NCBI GenBank assembly: GCA_030765065.1
Contig: CM060990.1
Location: 418,695,198-418,759,197, forward strand
DNA: 64,000 bases
Direction: 5' to 3'
Origin: Deroplatys truncata
Lineage: Eukaryota; Arthropoda; Insecta; Mantodea; Mantidae
Every line of letters begins with the position of its first letter. Position 1 is the first letter of the stretch. Under the pieces are notes generated by a model that saw nothing but the letters and a program-made list of their open reading frames with translations, searched no databases and had not been told where the DNA came from. The position numbers and the translations under genes are program-made. Positions 21,879-32,212 of this stretch are shown here, piece by piece.

Positions 21879-21995
21879 ATGTGGAGGCCTTGGGAAACGA
21901 ACCAAGATGCTGCCCCTCCGGCCGCACCAGCAAATGACCCTCTGCCGAGTACCAGTAGTGCCTGGACCACGAAGAAAAGAGTTACAAATCTTTGA
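21879..21995 (+). CDS. Small open frame in the hAT-like element, unknown
   Basis: 38 codons starting MWRPWETNQDAAPPAAPAND and ending TTKKRVTNL. Proline/alanine-rich low-complexity sequence after a short W-P-W start is common at the front of hAT proteins, and it lies where such a protein would begin, but nothing downstream continues it. It may be a chance frame. Confidence 0.25.
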   Translation: MWRPWETNQDAAPPAAPANDPLPSTSSAWTTKKRVTNL

Positions 21996-22069
21996 ATAAG
22001 CAAAGCCAGATTTTTGTGTGTAATGTTCGCAATATGTAGAAAAGAACCCTTTACGAGGAAAGATGTTCG

Positions 22070-22620
22070 TTATTGTTTTGAATTTCTCAAACGCAGCTGT
22101 AACGATTTTTATTAAAATACCATATGTTTAAGATATTTACATGAAAAATAAAATGTTTATCTTGAATTTTATTTTCTTGGAATAACTTGTTTAACTCTTA
22201 CTCATTCTCAACGTTTGTATAACTGGTGATCTGTAAGAGATAGACAAAATCTTACTGGTAAAATGCAATCTCCTTAAAGGACACCATTTATGTCAAATTG
22301 TGTTAATCATTTCCGAGACATTCTTTGCTATTGGTTTGAATTTTGAAATAATTGTACTTTTTACAAGTGGTAAGTCCCTATTTGTGTTTTCCTCGTGGTC
22401 ATGCTAAGAACATGGAAATTCAATGTCGCCTGTTTTTTTTTAAAAATCTGACTATAGCTTTATCCTATGTATCCTTATAATTAAAACTAAATTTGCAATG
22501 GAAGTTTATCTCGTTTAAGAAGAAGTGGATAGAAGAATCAGCTTTTGTAAAAGTAGTTTATAGAAGAGTGAGCAGAGATAATCGTGTGAATAGAACACAA
22601 GATTTTTAATTTCTCTCTTT
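22070..22620 (-). repeat. Modular repeat fragment inside the hAT-like element
   Basis: Complement-strand match to blocks of the right arm and of 16920-17150: ATTAAAATACCATATGTTTA, TAACTGGTGATCTGTAAGAG, ATGTCAAATTGTGTTAATCA, TTTTCCTCGTGGTCATGC, then CTTTATCCTATGTATCCTTA. Divergence is clearly higher than between the two arms. Confidence 0.6.
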
Positions 22621-23539
22621 TGTCTTCCGTATTTTTACTTGTCCTGCATTTTATAATAAAGCTATTCACTTAAGTAAACAGAAGCTGCCATGCTTATAAA
22701 TCTTACACATCCTAAACAACACACAATTTCTTCTTATACTAACTTTATATTAATAAAAACATTGTTATGAAGCAAATTTATTATATTATGAAAACTACGA
22801 AAAAGGCACCTACCTCCCAAGAGTGACACAAAGACTTGCGTTCGCTTTACCTTTTTCACCTGTTTCTTCTTTTTTAACTTTTACATATTTAGTGCTTTTT
22901 TGTTTACATCTTCGGAACTTGGTTTTTCTAAATTCTGTGGTTGCAGGACAAACAAAATAAACAATATTTTCACGATAGCTCCGCGCACAATAATAATTAC
23001 AATAAGTAGAACTGCAAACATACAATCCTTAGTTAAAAAAATAACTATTAGGGTAAATAGCAATAAAAATGGTCTTATATTGGAGTAAATGTTCCTTTCA
23101 AAATAAGTTGATATTAATGTATTTAATTATTTAATGATAGTCCAACAATGTATAGTTTATTCGGGACATGTTTCTAAGTTTCTCTCGGATATGTTAACAT
23201 GCATTTCCATTCCTGTAGCGTAGTATATTCGTTCAGATCTACCTCAGTTATATGTTAAAGCGTTTGTAACATAAATGTAATTATTATGCGATACATAGTT
23301 ATTTACTGCATTTGTATGTAAATCAAGCAAGACAAATTGCATGATTGTATTTTGTACAGGTGGAAATCAGCTGCAAAGTTTTGCTTTTAAATATTATTTT
23401 AAACTGTGGCAACAACGCGCACGTGCACATAGATGTCGCTAAGATGTTTATGGTGGTTGCGGTTAGGGGAGGTAGGGTATTAAAGTGTTTGGGTAGTGTA
23501 CAAAGGCCGCCAGTTGGGGATCCTTAGCCTGAGATTTCT

Positions 23540-24085
23540 ATAGCACCATTGACAAGCTCCAAACCTATTATAGCAAAGCCATTAGGGGCAGTGTGGGCAA
23601 TTTGGAAAGTATGATGAGAGCAGTCTGGACCACATATGTTCACACTATTAGTGACTATCACCACAACAATTCAACAGAAGAAGCTGTGGTGTTGGCCATA
23701 AAGGCAGTATATAAAAAAGTAGCCTATTCACAGTTGTAGGTAAAGTGTCTGTATGGCAAGACAGAATGTTAATGAATCTTTTAACATCATATGGTCTCGT
23801 ATGCCAAAAAAACACATTTGTTGGAAGAAAAACTTTGGACTTAGGGGTGTATGATGCTGTGTTAACCTTTAACAAAGGCAATGTGTGTAGAATTAGGGTG
23901 CTAGAATATCCAGGAGTGACAGTGGGTAGAAACACAGCTACTATCCTAAGAGAACTCGACCAGCTGAGAGGGACAAAAGTAGAATTGGCCATGCAAAATA
24001 TAACCAAGCAGGGCTGACCTGCAAGAAGAAGAGCCATCCCTCAACAGGAGAATATTGATGAGGACCAGGATTACATACCAGGGGG
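23540..24085 (+). pseudogene. Mutator-like/Kolobok-type transposase, C-terminal part, broken
   Basis: Resumes the gene interrupted at 21522. The first ~200 bases are out of frame with the rest (IRGSVGNLESMMRAVWTTYV, HNNSTEEAVVLAIKAVYKKV). A frame at 23790-24017 is open and reads FVGRKTLDLGVYDAVLTFNK, GVTVGRNTATILRELDQLRG and ELAMQNITKQG, which match the usual C-terminal region of this family after its NESFNNxIWSRxPK motif (traces at 23740-23790). Stops and frameshifts make it inactive. Confidence 0.75.
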
Positions 24086-24261
24086 GATTCTAGGAGTATT
24101 ATATGGGTTTCTTCAAATGTATGCGAGTTTGTTTCTAAGTTTTTACTTTAAACAGCATTTTCTCGAATTAACATTTTCCAATATAATGACCCGTTTTCTC
24201 AATAACTAATAAAGATACCTCAATGAAATTTTAAGTTGATAAAAACAACACTTTGATGCTA

Positions 24262-25081
24262 AAGGGTAGTTAAATTATATTAGAACCCACTCGCGGCCTC
24301 TCTTTACTGCGCGAGACATCCGACAGTCGCCGGGGAAATTACGCCGGCAGAGGCGGACTAAAATCCTTACCTTATAATAGATGCTGGAAATTTTGACCTT
24401 CTGCTCACAAACAAGACAGCATATCTCGTGTAAATATTCTCACTCACTCTCCGAAGCTCAGCAGCAGGAATTCTTGTGATGAAACGCCTCATTATGATCA
24501 GAAAATTGGAGTGTGGTGTGTGATAAGTGCTAGAAGAATAATAGGGCCCATATTCTTTGATGAAACAATAAATGCAGAGCGATATCAGAGCTTAATTCTG
24601 GGGTCATTTTGCAATCGCTTGACAGAAGAAGAGAACTCGCATGGTTGGTTCCAGCAAGATTCTGCAACAGCACATACGGCTGCCGAATCATTACATGCAA
24701 TAAGAGAGGTGTTTGATGACAGAATAGTTAGTGTTGATTTGTGGCCCCCTCGTTCTCCTGACCTAACGAGTTGTGGTTTTTATTTATGGGGTTCTTTAAA
24801 AGACAAAGTGTATCATTCCTACCTCGCACACTACAGGAACTTAAAGAAAATATTGTGCAAGAAATTACAATAATTCCTGCTGCTGAGCTTCGGAGAGTGA
24901 GCGATAATATTTACACGAGATATGCTGCCTGTTTGAGAGCAGGAGGTCAACATTTCCAGCATCTATTATAAGGTAAGGATTTTAGTCCGCCTCTGCCGGC
25001 GCAATTTCCCCGGTGACTGCCGGCTGTCTCGCGCAGTAGAGAGAGGCCGCGAGTGGGTTCGAATATAATTTAACTACCCTA
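24262..25081 (+). mobile_element. Mariner-like element with inverted duplication of its 3' end
   Basis: TA at 24260-24261 and 25082-25083 flank inverted ends starting AAGGGTAGTTAAATT / TAGGGTAGTTAAATT. The inverted match runs ~210 bp (24262-24475 with 24868-25081). That is longer than the likely terminal repeat, because the right-hand copy includes the last ~35 codons of the transposase and the left-hand copy is their inverted, non-coding duplicate. The original left end has been replaced by the right end, giving an 820-bp foldback-like derivative. Confidence 0.8.
24511..24971 (+). pseudogene. Mariner-like transposase, C-terminal half, broken
   Basis: The open stretch 24511-24873 reads MWCVISARRIIGPIFFDETI, GWFQQDSATAHTAAESLHAI (second catalytic D in QQDSATAH), LWPPRSPDLTSCGFYLWGSL, then KDKVYHS. 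The expected third catalytic acid, in the PxDFYLWG motif, is G here. A frameshift near 24830 moves the C-terminus to the frame ending RRVSDNIYTRYAACLRAGGQ and HFQHLL at 24971. The N-terminal half, with the DNA-binding domain and first catalytic D, is absent. This family inserts at TA; the copy is inactive. Confidence 0.85.
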
Positions 25082-25429
25082 TACTATGGAACTAAAATGA
25101 CGTTAATGAGATGGTTAGTTATTTTTAAAAAACAAATTACTGATAAATTTACATAAATAAATCAAGAAAAAAATCTCCTTTAATAAAAAAGTATGGTATA
25201 ATCCTAGTTCAGTAAACTTATAAGATGCGTATGTATATTCCATACAAATTCATTATGATAGCTTAAATATGTAGCTTCTAAGATAAAGAGTCATGAAGTT
25301 AGCAAATATAACATTGCCGGTATAGGGCTTTTAGTCTCCCCTTAAGATCCGTTCCGACTACACAGATTTAAGTATTAAATTGCTTTTTCTGGGGGATCTT
25401 CTAGCGTGTCCGTAAAATCACAGCCAAGC

Positions 25430-26710
25430 ACGAGGGCCTCCAGACCAGCACCCCGAGCCGAGGCGACCCTCATATCTAAAGAGGTTCTTCCTCTAAGGAG
25501 GTTCGGTCCTCTGTGAACAGCTAAGTGGCAACTATGCCGACTGCCAAGGCAATACCGACCTCAAGCACTACTACCTCTCCCGATATAACCTGCCAAGAAG
25601 AACGGCAGATATTCAAAGAAGGCTACCCTCCCACAATGTCTCATCTCTTCGACGGGAACGTCAGTAGCGGAGCACCAGCTCTCCTCTCCCCCACACCCTA
25701 CCGAATCAGCTGAGGAATCCGATGTGAACGACCTCACTGTCATGCAGGGACGGAAGAAGGCACCTCTTGAGTCCCAAACAAAATTCGGGCGAAAATCTGC
25801 ACCCACCCTCGGAGGGTGGTAAGCCACCTCATCTAGAAGGAGTGGGGCGCTAAACCACCGTCAATCAATGCGGACTCCTTCAACAAATGTGTAGGGGTAA
25901 TGTGGCCCCTGGCTGCAAAACTAAATGCCGCCTTTGAGGCCAAACGAAAACCGCACAAGGTACATATTGTGACCTTTGCGCCTAAAGATTTCGAGGCCGA
26001 AAAACAGTCTGGGAAATTAACATACGTTTCGAGTTATTCCCCTCATAGTCTTCGTGTGGAGGGGATGGCTTATTAGGGGCTGGACCCGGAATGTGCTCCC
26101 GAGGACGTGAAAGCCACGCTTAGGAAAGAGCGTCAGCGTCTACAGGGGCTAGGTGACAAGGCAGAGGTTAATTAGCAACGGCCGCCGACGCCAGGGAGTG
26201 GCAGTTGTTCGACCGGGCGTCTCCTCTGCGGCCGCTCTTAACACGAAGAATAGCTTGCGGTAGGAGCAACGGAGTCACTACGCCGACAAGAGCTGTAATG
26301 GTATCAGAAGCATATAAATCCACGGAGGTGTCACAGTCAACCCTAAAGAGCAGCTACCGAAGAAAAAGAGCAAGCAGCACAGTAAACAGGCCAGCAGGAC
26401 AACAGCTTCTGAGATCCAGCCGGGCCAATCAGGGGCAAGGATCGCTGATCAGTCAGGTGATTGCTCTCTGTGGAAGGAACCGAAATAGGACTTTCAAGAG
26501 CTTACTACGGTGCCACCGTTGAAATTCCAGCATCACATGTATGAACATAAAGCCACAAAATGTGAGCTATTGGCAGATATTTCTCAAACTACATTCACGC
26601 CCATTTCCGTAGTCAATACTGAATTCACTCAGGAGGGTGAAACTAAAATTGGCACCTATTCAAAATTCCCCGAATTATTGTGCTGCACTTCGACCCGGTA
26701 GCTTTTCTGG
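25430..26710 (+). other. GC-rich decayed coding-like region, unassigned
   Basis: Clearly richer in GC than its surroundings and open for long stretches in shifting frames: MPTAKAIPTSSTTTSPDITC (25525), KLNAAFEAKRKPHKVHIVTF and APKDFEAEKQSGKLTYVSSY (25920-26050), GLDPECAPEDVKATLRKERQ (26080-26140), PKEQLPKKKSKQHSKQ (26340-26390). The proline/serine/lysine-rich composition and the PEDVKATL-like helix resemble ORF1 proteins of Jockey- or R1-type LINEs, but I recognise no zinc knuckle and no reverse transcriptase. Most likely the 5' part of a 3'-lost or rearranged retroelement. Confidence 0.35.
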
Positions 26711-26734
26711 CTACTTCAAAACCTTTACATAAAA

Positions 26735-27190
26735 AAATCGCCTGGTCACGACATTCTTCCTAATACTTACTTTACTTTTGTGGGTTTCTCGACCTTTCAG
26801 CGGTTGCCCTTAATTCCTTCTTGCCATCTTTCTCGATCTTTCCAATCATCCCTCTCCATACGCCGATCCCTCATCATTTGATTTATTCCTGCTTTCCACG
26901 TTTTCCTTGGCCACGCACGTTTCCTTCTTCGTCGCGATGACCACTCCAGGATAATCCTTGGCCATCTTTCTTACGTACCCGTACCATGGAAGAACTCTAC
27001 TCAACACTTTCTATCACCGTCTCTTCCATATCCATCAATGTTCCTACCTTCTTGTTCTTTTACCTTTCCAATCTAGATACTCTGGCTGCTCTTCTTATCC
27101 CATCCACTTCTACCACTTGTATCCTACCTTTCTGACCTTCAGCAAGTATCCATCCCTCTGCCCCATATCGTGGATTTAAAATCGTTCGAG
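26735..27190 (-). pseudogene. RTE-like LINE, C-terminal end of the polyprotein
   Basis: The minus strand reads a LNPRYGAEGWILAEGQKGRI stretch, IQVVEVDGIRRAARVSRLER, KKVGTLMDMEETVIESVEQ and, after a frame change, WSGHRDEEGNVRGQGKRG. This is the tail seen in RTE-clade LINEs (YGAExW, VEMDFLRRSxRISRLDRIRN, WxGHVxRM, GKRRRGRP). It lies downstream, on the same strand, of the reverse-transcriptase pieces at 28250-28862 and 33225-33480, so all are probably one element. Several disruptions; inactive. Confidence 0.65.
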
Positions 27191-28249
27191 ATAGAAGGAA
27201 AATCGACCTTGCAGTTTTAAACGAGACCTTTTATTTGGAGACAAGCCCGATACAATGCCTTATGCAAACTCTTAAAATTCAGAACATCACAGTTTTGGAA
27301 ATAATTTTTTTTTCAAATTTATCTTATCTTCATAAAATTCCCAAATTCAACCTAAAATAACCCTGAAATCTTTAAATCTAATTATTTAAATCGAGCTTTA
27401 TTTTGATTCCCTAAACTTTAATTTCATACTGATAAATAAACATGTTCCTATTTTTAAATCAAGAAATGTCTATTTTTTCAAATGTAGGAGGTAACGGATT
27501 AAGAAAAATAACTATTATATATGCTAAAATGTCGTAATCTAAACATGAGCACACATATGTTTTACTGTAATGGTGATTGATAACGATTCGTCTAAAACAA
27601 TTAAAGAAGTAAATTACTTTTTGCGTGGGAGTATTAAAATACGTGCTCATTGTCGCTCACGCACGCTTGTTTTGAACTGAAGGTCAAGCAAGCTGCTGTG
27701 CATAAGATTAAACAATGAGAACGCTTACTATGTAGTACGCGAATATGAGTATTTCCTCAGAGATTTACAGTGCACTAGGTGATTATCGTGAATCACCCAT
27801 GTAAATCGCTGCGTTTATTCACTTTTTGTGTCGAACAGCCTAACAGTACCACTTTACCAAAATTGGCTTCTCTTAATGACATTATGGATTATTCTCAATC
27901 TAATATTTCAGTTTTATAAAATTCCGAAGACGCTTAACGTAAGTGAAAACTGTACATAGTTTCTTGTGAATGTTATAAAAATAATTAGTATATGCTGCAA
28001 TGAAATGTGGACTTATATCTACAAAATGACATTACGTATAATGCTCTGAAATAAAGGGTTCCGAAGCTATGCGCACTTAAAATGCGACAAAATGTATTAA
28101 AACGATACATTTATCGCTCAATAACGTGACAACGGTTGGGTTTTACATGCTAATATTTGATAAATATGCTGTCCATAGCGCCCCTTATCAATAGAAAAAA
28201 TATTACAATAGAAACAAAAAACGCGTGCTTTTTTTTTTTTTTTTTTTTT
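27191..28249. other. Anonymous AT-rich DNA within the LINE relic
   Basis: About 1 kb without recognisable coding content, between two pieces of the RTE-like LINE. It may be an unrecognised insertion or badly decayed LINE sequence. Confidence 0.35.
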
Positions 28250-28252
28250 TTT
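28229..28252. repeat. Poly-T tract
   Basis: 24 consecutive T. Read on the minus strand it is a poly-A of this length, possibly the remains of a retroposed tail. Confidence 0.9.
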
Positions 28253-28862
28253 GCCGTTCGATTTCGCATGGAATGTCCCATATATTAATATCGATTCAAC
28301 TAGACTTTGAAGAATTCTTTTCTTCATTTGCTTAGAAATAGTTCTACTTCACAAAGCACCATTTAGCATATTTATCGCCCTCATGACCTGTTGTATTCTG
28401 TAGTATACATCCGCTTCGCATCTATCACTTTCGTGAACAATGGCTCCTGAATTTTAAATTCACACACAAATTGTTTCCTGGGGTATTTTAACGTCTCTTC
28501 CACCACCTCCCACCATTGGGTATTCGGTTTAGCCATGCTGACCCGAAAGCCACTAACATTAATGAAGTTGCAATACCAATCTGTTCCAAGGATTTCCACA
28601 GCGTATTATCCGAACCGTATGCTTTCTCACATAAGGCGAGTCTCCTGCCCTTTAGCGCGTGCTTTTTCAGAAATGTCCAATAGTAAAAAGTATAACCCAT
28701 ACAGGACCTATCCATAGAAAATCCCGCCTTTTCTTCTAATATTCTTCCCTTAATTGCTCTTTCCAATTAGTCCTTTAAAACACTACTAAAAATTCTACTT
28801 ATAGAGGGCATGCCATTAAAATCCATATAATTATATGGGTCCTTTCTATCCCCTTTCTTATA
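28253..28862 (-). pseudogene. RTE-like LINE, reverse-transcriptase middle part
   Basis: From 28862 downwards: YKKGDRKDPYNYMDFNGMPS (functional form KKGDRxDPxNYRGITLL), ISRIFSSVLKD, ERAIKGRILEEKAGFSMDRS (QAGFRKGRSCxDxxF), then LWKSLEQIGI. Further down, near 28260-28325, is KKRILQSLVESILIYGT, a late LINE motif. Stops and frame changes are frequent. The piece begins abruptly at 28862 at the TA where the Tc1-like element inserted. The preceding part of the same domain lies at 33225-33480. Confidence 0.7.
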
Positions 28863-30371
28863 CACTGGTGTGCAAAACCTAAAGACGAAAGTAATCTTCG
28901 CATGCTGTGACACTGCCAAGTAACATAGCTCGATGAAACTTGAATCATACATAGAGGGAACTGCTACGGTATGCTACAGTAGGCAACTAAACGAAATATG
29001 CAATGAGGCGAACAAAAAAGCCACTTTTATTCATAGACCATAATATTTACAGAAACATATGCATGGTGCTTAAAAGGGTGTATGATCATCAAGGACAGCA
29101 ATGCTTGCTCTGCATCGTGCTCCCATGCTGGCCACAAGGTTGGTAAGCAATTCTTGTGGTAGGATGTTCCATTCCTCCACCAGCGCTGTTGACAACTGTT
29201 AGATGGTCGTTGGTGCATGTGGATGTGCTGCAATGCGTCTCCCCAAAGCATCCCACACGTGTTCGATGGGATTTAAATCGGGGGAACGGGCAGACCAGTC
29301 CATTCGCCGAATATCCTCACGTTCCAAGAGATCCTCCACCTGCGCTGTTCGATGCGGTCGCGTATTGTCATCCATAAAAATGAAGTCAGGGCCGACTGCA
29401 CCCCTGAAAAGACGCACATGGGGAAGAAGTGCAGTATCACAATAACGTTGACCAGTGAGCGTACCGTGTTCAAAGATTTGGAGGTCGGTGCGCCCATATA
29501 ACATTATACCTCCCCCAACCATAACACCCGGACCACCAAAACGACCATGTTCAAGGACGTTTCTTGGTTCATTACGTGTTCCCACCTCTCGCCAGATGAG
29601 GGTACGTCAAGAATCACTACTTGGACTGAATCTGCTCTCATCCGAGAAGAGCACGCGACCCCATTCCTCGTTGGTCCAATTTTGATGCTCTTGGGACTAT
29701 CGCAAACGGTGCCGCCGATGTGCGGATGTCAATGGGACACAACGTACTGGCCGTCGGGCAAAGAAACCACCTCTGTGTAGTCGCTGTGCCACTGTGTATC
29801 GTGAGATTGCGTGCCTAGCTGTCCTGTTAAATGTGGTTGCAATTGCACCCGCTGTTTGGCGTGGATCCCTTCTTGCCTGTTGCACAATGTAGCGGTCATC
29901 TGCTGCTGTAGTTGAGCGTGGTCGACCACCACCTCTCCTTGGGACAGCAGTGCCTGTGGTTTGAAAGGTTCCCCATGCACCTGAAACAATGCTGTGAGCA
30001 ATTTCAAACTCCTGAGCAACGCTCGTCACACTTCGCCCTTCTTCCAGTTTCCCGATGACTCTTCACCATGTGAAGTCTTCCAAATGGTGTCTACGGACCA
30101 TGTTGCAATGAAGAGCACCACTACAGTGCACCGTAACAGCTCGCTAATTGCCAAACACTGTCTTGTCCTGTTTCGTCAACTGTCCCATGTTGTGGAACCA
30201 GACCCATTTGGCACTATAGGCTATCTACACTCACGCGATGCGACGTCCAGCTTTCTGTGTACGTGTGAGAGACCTCTGGCACCATGCTCCCGCACCTTCA
30301 TCTACTTCCACCAAGTAGTTAATTTGTTATGTTACTTTACCAATCTCGTTCTTAGGTTTTGCACACCAGTG
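28863..30371 (-). mobile_element. Tc1-like DNA transposon, near complete
   Basis: The left end CACTGGTGTGCAAAACCTAA and the right end (complement CACTGGTGTGCAAAACCTAA) are identical over at least 20 bases. TA precedes the left end (28861-28862); on the right the TA copy is replaced by a GT run. Length 1.51 kb with one transposase on the minus strand is usual for Tc1-like elements. It landed in the RTE-like LINE. Confidence 0.9.
29070..30113 (-). pseudogene. Tc1-like transposase (DD34E), broken
   Basis: N-terminal helix-turn-helix at 29700-30110: SVTSVAQEFEIAHSIVSGAW, RRGGGRPRSTTAADDRYIVQ, then QTAGAIATTFN and ISRYTVAQRLHRGGFFARRP. The catalytic part at 29199-29585 gives VMVGGGIMLYGRTDLQIF, FIFMDDNTRPHRTAQ (second D), ARSPDLNPIEHVWDALGRRI with the catalytic E 34 residues after the D, the DD34E spacing of Tc1. 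The C-terminus continues to a stop at 29070. At least two frame changes and a stop interrupt it (one near 29590-29700 between the halves, a stop at 29200), so it is inactive, but the motifs are well kept and it looks young. Confidence 0.88.
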
Positions 30372-30398
30372 TGTGTGTGTGTGTCTGTGTGTGTGTGG
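30361..30398 (+). repeat. (GT)n tract grown from the Tc1-like end
   Basis: The terminal CACACCAGTG of the transposon runs directly into GTGTGTGTGTCTGTGTGTGT. The final GTG of the inverted repeat is the first unit of the run. Confidence 0.85.
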
Positions 30399-30402
30399 GG
30401 GG

Positions 30403-30407
<5 letters not shown>

Positions 30408-30469
<62 letters not shown>
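30408..30469. repeat. (TA)n microsatellite
   Basis: About 62 bases of alternating T and A directly after the GT run and a short G-rich bridge. Possibly grown from the TA target copy of the Tc1-like element. Confidence 0.9.
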
Positions 30470-30478
<9 letters not shown>

Positions 30479-31137
30479 CGAGTCAGCTGCCCCTAGATAT
30501 TCGTATCTATGCAACCCGCAGTTTATAGTGTAATGTGAAAACATTGATCCTTTTAGCAAACCAAATATTATTGTGGCTCTGCCCTTCTATTCGGTACTAT
30601 ATGCAACCACTATTAATGATTAAAGGCCTGAATGAGCTAAGGAGCTGCGAAAGGCTTAAAAAAGACGGCTCTTCATGGATATAATGCTTGCAAAGAGGTA
30701 GAGGAATGTTCTCCCGAATAGCGTGACAGAATACGTGGGTTCTGGGCGACTGGGTTAGCTGACAGAATGTGTTGAAACAAAGGTTAGCTTCGGAAGTTCG
30801 AACCTAATGCTTACATCAAATTGTTTTTGTTCTTCTTTCTTTCTTTCTTTCTCCTTGAGTTTATTTTCTGTATTCTAGTACACTAACTTCTTTATTTTTG
30901 TTATTGGCTCTCCTGTGAGCCAAAGACAGAAGAATTACAATTAGATAAATAATTGTGGACCATATTTACCCTAATAATCTGTGCCGTATCTGGTGTTGTA
31001 AATCGTGTTACGTAGTTAGCTTTCATTCGGCATAACGACGCTATTAAATCTAACAGTTTGTTTCATGTTTAAACCTTATGCTTTACTTCTATTGACAAAT
31101 GAGTTGTAAATGTGCTAAGTTCACGGGTAAACAGAAT
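30470..31137. other. Anonymous DNA
   Basis: No gene recognised. GGGCGACTGGGTTAGCTGAC ... GGAAGTTCGAACCTAAT near 30745-30800 followed by a TTTC-rich stretch may be the head and tail of an old tRNA-derived SINE; evidence is thin. Confidence 0.35.
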
Positions 31138-32212
31138 CATAAATTGTTAACGATTTCATCAACGAAATAAATGTTCAAAATTTCATCAATACACATTTGG
31201 GTGCGCTGCCGGAGAGACCTTCTTGCATGCTGTAACACGCATGGTGTAATCTGCCTGCATTCTTCACGTATGAGTGCCCGTAGATGATTTGGACTTTGCT
31301 GTTCTTGAGCGTAGACCCGTTCCCTTTAAGTGACCCCACAGAAAGAAACCCAGTGGGGTGAGATCAGGTGATCTAGGGCACCATGCAATTTGGCTCCCTC
31401 GGCCAATCCATTTTTGCAGATATGTTTTATGTAAGTGATTCCATATAATCAGTGACCAGTGTGGTGGAGCGCCGTCCTGCTGGATCCACATTCCTGTCCT
31501 TTTCACTAGTGGCGCAACTTCTAGTAGCAATGGCAATTCTTCTGTAGAAATGCAAGATACTGTGGTCCTGTGAGGTTGCCTTCAAAAAAAAGTGCCGTCC
31601 AATTACCTGGTCGCGTAATATTCCGCACCAGACATTGATGCTCCACTCTGGAATGCAGCTTCTCACATCCATTGAGGATTGCCTATACTGCAGTAATGCA
31701 TATTATGACGGTTAACATTTCCGTTATTTTGGAATGTGCCTTCATCACTGAAGAGAACATTTCCTAAAAACCCTGCATCCATTTACGCTCGCTGCTGTAG
31801 CCACTGTGCATATATCACTCGCGCTTTAAAGTCGCGTCCGTGGAAAGCCTGGTGTAGTTGTAGATGGTACGGATGATATTTATTACGGTGCAATATGCGC
31901 ATCACTGAGGACCGACTTAAAACTTATGTACAGATCTTGTGCTATAGCCCTCGAACTGGTATGGTGATTGTTTTCTATTGCGTTTCGCACAGCTCCATTG
32001 CCTTCAGAGGCTACTGGAGCATCGCGAGCAGGTGGTGCTCTTCCAAGTCATCCTGTTTCACGAAGGCGTCTTTCAACCCTTCGAAAAGTGTCTGTAGTAA
32101 GTGCCCTCCTTCCTGGAAACCGTTCTTCATACAGGCGCTTTGCTGATAGTTTATTACTCCTCGTTTCTCCATTGATTAACAGCATGTCAACATGCTCGTC
32201 GTTTGTAGACAT
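31138..32212 (-). pseudogene. Mariner-like transposase (DUF4817-type), broken
   Basis: The start codon at 32212 begins MSTNDEHVDMLLINGETRSN, the DUF4817-like N-terminal domain, followed by LYEERFPGRRALTTDTFRRV. Further on: SSRAIAQDLYISLSRSSVMR, ILHRNKYHPYHLQLHQAFHG, then SINVWCGILRDQVIGRHFFL, WIQQDGAPPHW (second catalytic D) and PRSPDLTPLGFFLWGHLKG, where the third acid is replaced by G. The C-terminus runs to a stop at 31138. The length (~358 codons) equals that of intact relatives, but frameshifts occur at several points. Terminal inverted repeats were not identified. It is clearly a different family from the copies at 1-1488 and 24262-25081. Confidence 0.82.

Larger units (their letters stand above)
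21533..23531. mobile_element. hAT-like element inserted into the transposase gene
   Basis: The left end CAGGCAATGTTTCCCCAGCC and the complement of the right end, CAGGCTAAGGATCCCCAACT, are diverged inverted repeats of the CAG(x)nTTCCCCAACCGG type seen in hAT elements. Reading across it, the transposase frame goes from GRLTD on the left to FYSTIDKLQTYYSKAIRGSV-like sequence on the right. Possible target copies AGATATAC and AGATTTCT match only partly, and a few bases on the left (TGGTCG) are unexplained. It contains a small open frame (21879-21995) and a fragment of the modular repeat (22070-22620) but no transposase. Confidence 0.55.
20067..25341 (+). mobile_element. Kolobok/Mutator-like DNA transposon with two nested insertions
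   Basis: The left end GGGGAGACTAAA (20067-20078) is an exact inverted match to TTTAGTCTCCCC (25330-25341). The right flank is TTAA (25342-25345) and the left flank ATAA (20063-20066), one change away, which fits the TTAA target of the Kolobok superfamily. Inside, on the plus strand, is a transposase carrying the Mutator-like transposase domain. Subtracting the 2.0-kb hAT-like element and the 0.82-kb mariner-like element leaves ~2.45 kb, a plausible full length. The superfamily name rests on the flank and the protein type, not on a search. Confidence 0.65.

Noticed and set aside
23648-24037. 129-codon open frame on the minus strand
   Set aside because: It is antisense to the Mutator-like transposase C-terminus, whose plus-strand frame carries the family motifs.
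29994-30533. 179-codon open frame on the plus strand
   Set aside because: It runs antisense to the Tc1-like transposase and ends in the translated GT and TA microsatellites (YIYIYIY), so it is not a gene.
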